DNA from: Rotaria macrura
Taxonomy: Eukaryota; Rotifera; Eurotatoria; Philodinida; Philodinidae
NCBI GenBank assembly: GCA_900239685.1
Contig: OENT01000027.1
Location: forward strand, 248,001 to 312,000
Direction of reading: 5' to 3'
DNA length: 64,000 bases
Each line of letters begins with the position of its first letter. Within the stretch, counting starts at the first letter, position 1. The notes beneath the pieces are model-generated. The model was given only the letters and a program-made list of their open reading frames with translations. It searched no databases and had not been told where the DNA came from. The translations under genes were made by a program, and so were the position numbers. Shown here piece after piece: positions 61,701 to 64,000 of this stretch.

Positions 61701-64000
61701 CGATACGATTGGAATGATAAAGAGACTAATTTTCAAATTCTTCAAGGTGATGCAAGTTTTCCCTATGGTTATGAATATCTTGGATGTTCAAGTCGATTAG
61801 TTGTTACACCACTTACCGATAGGTTCGTAAATTTCTTGTTCTTTGTTGTTGTTGTATGCAAATCGATAGTTTGGTTTTTCTTGAAAGATGCTATTTAACA
61901 TTAACTGGCGCTATTAAATTAAATCTTGGTGGTGCACCATCAGGTAGAAGATAAGAAAAATTGCTTCTCTTGTCTATTTTAAAATTCATCGTTTATATCA
62001 AGGTCCGGCTGGAACAGGAAAGACAGAAACGGTCAAAGATTTATCGAAATCTTTTGGAAAACTTTGTTTAGTCTTCAACTGTTCCGATGATCTTGACCAT
62101 AAGGTGTGACTATTCATCATCATATTTTTAAAATTATTCTTTAAACATAATTTATCATGTAAATAGACGCTTGGAAAAATGTTTAGTGGACTAGCACAAT
62201 CAGGTTTGTTTATTTTGTTGAAATCTTAAATGATAGGATTCTTTTATTTTATTTTTAGGATCATGGTGTTGTTTCGATGAGTGAGTTGTATTCCATCATG
62301 TTTACTTGATGTTCTATGATTTGTATTAAGATTCAATCGTATTGATGTCGAGGTATTATCTGTTGTTGCGCAGCAGTTATTGACAATTAAAACAGCGAAA
62401 GATACACATGCTCAACGGTTGATTTAAAAGTTTTCGAATGAAGAAAAAGACAGAAATTCTAATCGTTGCATTTCATCTATTTAGATTTACATTTGATGGT
62501 CGTGAAATTAAGATGAATTTAACATGTGGCTTTTTCGTTACAATGTAAATTAGGATGACATTGAAAATAGGAATCAATTTTTCACGATATTTTTCTATTC
62601 ATAGGAATCCAACTTATTCGGGCCGTTTTGAACTACCTGATAATTTGAAACCTATGTTTCGACCTATTGCTATGATGATACCACATTATTCATTGATTGG
62701 TGAAGGTAATTGAAATAATACGTACATATTCACTATTGTAAAATGCCGATTGTGATTTCTTTGATATTTAGTCATACTTTTTTCTGTTGGTTTTACAACA
62801 GCAAAACTTCTTGCAACCAAAATTGTTTACTTGTATAATTTATCGAATAGTCAATTATCTCAACAAGATCATTATGATTTTGGTATGCGAGCTATTAAAT
62901 CTGTTCTATTAATGGCCGGTGAAATAAAACGATCACATGAAAAAGATCCAAATATGACTGATGAACAATCCGAAGTAGGCTTGTTTCTTTTCTAATTAGT
63001 CAATGAAATTCAACATCTTTCATCTAGGAAAACATCATGTTACAAGCATTAAATGAATCAAATTTTCCAAAATTACTCAAAGAAGATTCTATACTTTTCC
63101 GTGGTATCCTTCGTGATCTTTTTCCAGGAGCTGATAAAACTTTACATGAGCATGAAAACGTACAACATGCTATAAAACGAGCCATTAAAGATTTAAATTA
63201 TGAATACTGGCCAGCACAAGCTGATAAAGCTCTACAACTTTATAATCAAATTGTTCTACGACATGGTACGATGTTAGTTGGTGGTGCTGGTGGTGGCAAG
63301 ACTGTAGTGCGAAATATTCTTCAACGAGCTCTAACTCATCTATCACATGCATCTAAAGAAGCAGGACAAGTATCTGAAGATAACTAAAAAAAATGAATGT
63401 CTTCGACATTTCGTTTCTATTGATAATTAATAATAGAGTCGACTTGCACGAACAACGAGTGTTGATGTAACAATTTTAAATCCGAAAGCAATGCAAATAT
63501 CTGAACTGTATGGTGCCATTAATAGTGATACATTAGAATTTTACGATGGCATGGTATGTAAGAAGAATGCATTGAATACATCATGTGAAAGATATTGGTG
63601 TGTTATGTTTAGCTTGCCAGTGTCATGCGAGCATATTCTAAATCTCATGAATCTTCAATGAGTCCCGACAAAGTAAGATTTGAAATCAATTCATAATAGT
63701 TTATTTAAAATTTTTCTTTATCTATAGAATGAACATCATGTTGATCATTGGCAATGGTTGGTTCTCGACGGTCCTATTGATACTTTATGGGTTGAAAATT
63801 TGAATACAGTAAGCTATTGTATAATATTGAAGTACAAAACAAGATACTTGATTTCGTTGATTATAGCTTCTTGATGATTCGAAAATTCTCTGCTTAGCTA
63901 ACGGTGAACGTATCGGAATGTCTGGACATACGAGAATTTTATTCGAAGTTGATTCTTTAGTAAATGCATCACCGGCTACGGTTAGCCGATGTGCAATGGT
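52724..64000 (+). CDS. Axonemal dynein heavy chain, DNAH6/DNAH14-like, 5' part (cut by window end)
   Basis: More than 30 exons keep one open frame; the first are 52724-52855, 52918-53015, 53074-53344, 53403-53567, 53640-53752, 53815-53877 and 53946-54207. The N-terminal region carries the inner-arm pattern YNPYELEI, then [11 protein letters not shown], found in single-headed types such as DNAH6. The tail (57.0-59.8 kb) is followed by the linker block [19 protein letters not shown] at 60.8 kb. AAA1 has Walker A GPAGTGKT at 62.0 kb and Walker B CCFDEFNRI, with the sensor segment FVTMNP. AAA2 has GGAGGGKT at 63.3 kb, and [15 protein letters not shown] and SPATVSRC just before the edge. All AAA1 catalytic motifs are intact, so the motor should be active in ciliary inner arms. 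Exon 3 could instead read on to a stop at 53365, but the 58-bp intron keeps the frame and gives the dynein its N-terminus. Confidence 0.93.
54208..55469 (+). other. Long intron of the dynein gene
   Basis: A 1.26-kb intron between a GTAAGA donor and a CTCAATAG acceptor, in a gene whose other introns are mostly 50-70 bp. I see no coding element or recognisable transposon inside it. Confidence 0.6.
59816..60801 (+). other. Long intron of the dynein gene
   Basis: A 986-bp intron just before the exon that encodes the conserved linker segment. It contains no supported ORF, and no transposon remnant is recognised. Confidence 0.6.

Noticed and set aside
1..64000. tRNA, rRNA, CRISPR, prophage or bacterial operon features
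   Set aside because: I looked for clover-leaf T-arm motifs, spaced direct repeats and prokaryotic gene packing and found none. All supported genes are spliced and animal-like.

Overview
The window looks like a compact, AT-rich metazoan nuclear genome. Genes have many exons, and most introns are about 45-65 bp with GT-AG borders. The gene set is animal and ciliated: an axonemal dynein heavy chain, a PIERCE1-type microtubule inner protein, a Z-disc type PDZ protein, ERLEC1 and GCN1. A rotifer, possibly bdelloid, fits best (small introns, low GC, degenerate GT-rich motif at the left edge), but the group is inferred and not proven by the sequence. There is no bacterial operon structure, rRNA, tRNA or CRISPR array that I can recognise.

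Layout. 1-3.35 kb: no gene seen. 3.4-34.5 kb: all recognised genes lie on the minus strand. In coordinate order they are an unrecognised disordered protein (3448-4718), a secreted S1-family serine protease (5213-6534), an SLC43-like major-facilitator transporter (6931-9034), a very large GCN1 gene (11183-29908) and ERLEC1 (30062-34468). A dead non-LTR retrotransposon fragment with a 15-bp target-site duplication sits in a GCN1 intron (27773-28982). 34.5-43.3 kb is gene-poor, with two weak orphan coding candidates and one convincing six-exon orphan gene (39948-40806) followed at once by a polyadenylation signal. 43341-47413 is a nine-exon PDZ/synaptopodin-2-like gene on the plus strand. 48917-49520 is PIERCE1 on the minus strand. 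From 52724 to the right edge runs the 5' part of an axonemal dynein heavy chain (DNAH6/DNAH14 type), cut by the window end inside the AAA2 module.

How the genes relate. GCN1 (Gcn2 activator on stalled ribosomes) and ERLEC1 (ER lectin for ERAD) are stress and proteostasis genes only about 150 bp apart in the same orientation. PIERCE1 and the dynein heavy chain are both axonemal and are arranged head to head across about 3.2 kb. No gene cluster resembling a new multi-gene system is evident. The most notable items are the GCN1 copy with an apparently short C-terminus, the recent-looking retroelement insertion, the orphan six-exon gene, the protease with a non-canonical active-site surround, and the possible ERLEC1-GCN1 transcription unit.

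Exon models were built by hand by matching reading phase across GT-AG borders. Those given with exact coordinates keep one open frame throughout. GCN1, ERLEC1 and the dynein 3' exons are less precisely bounded.
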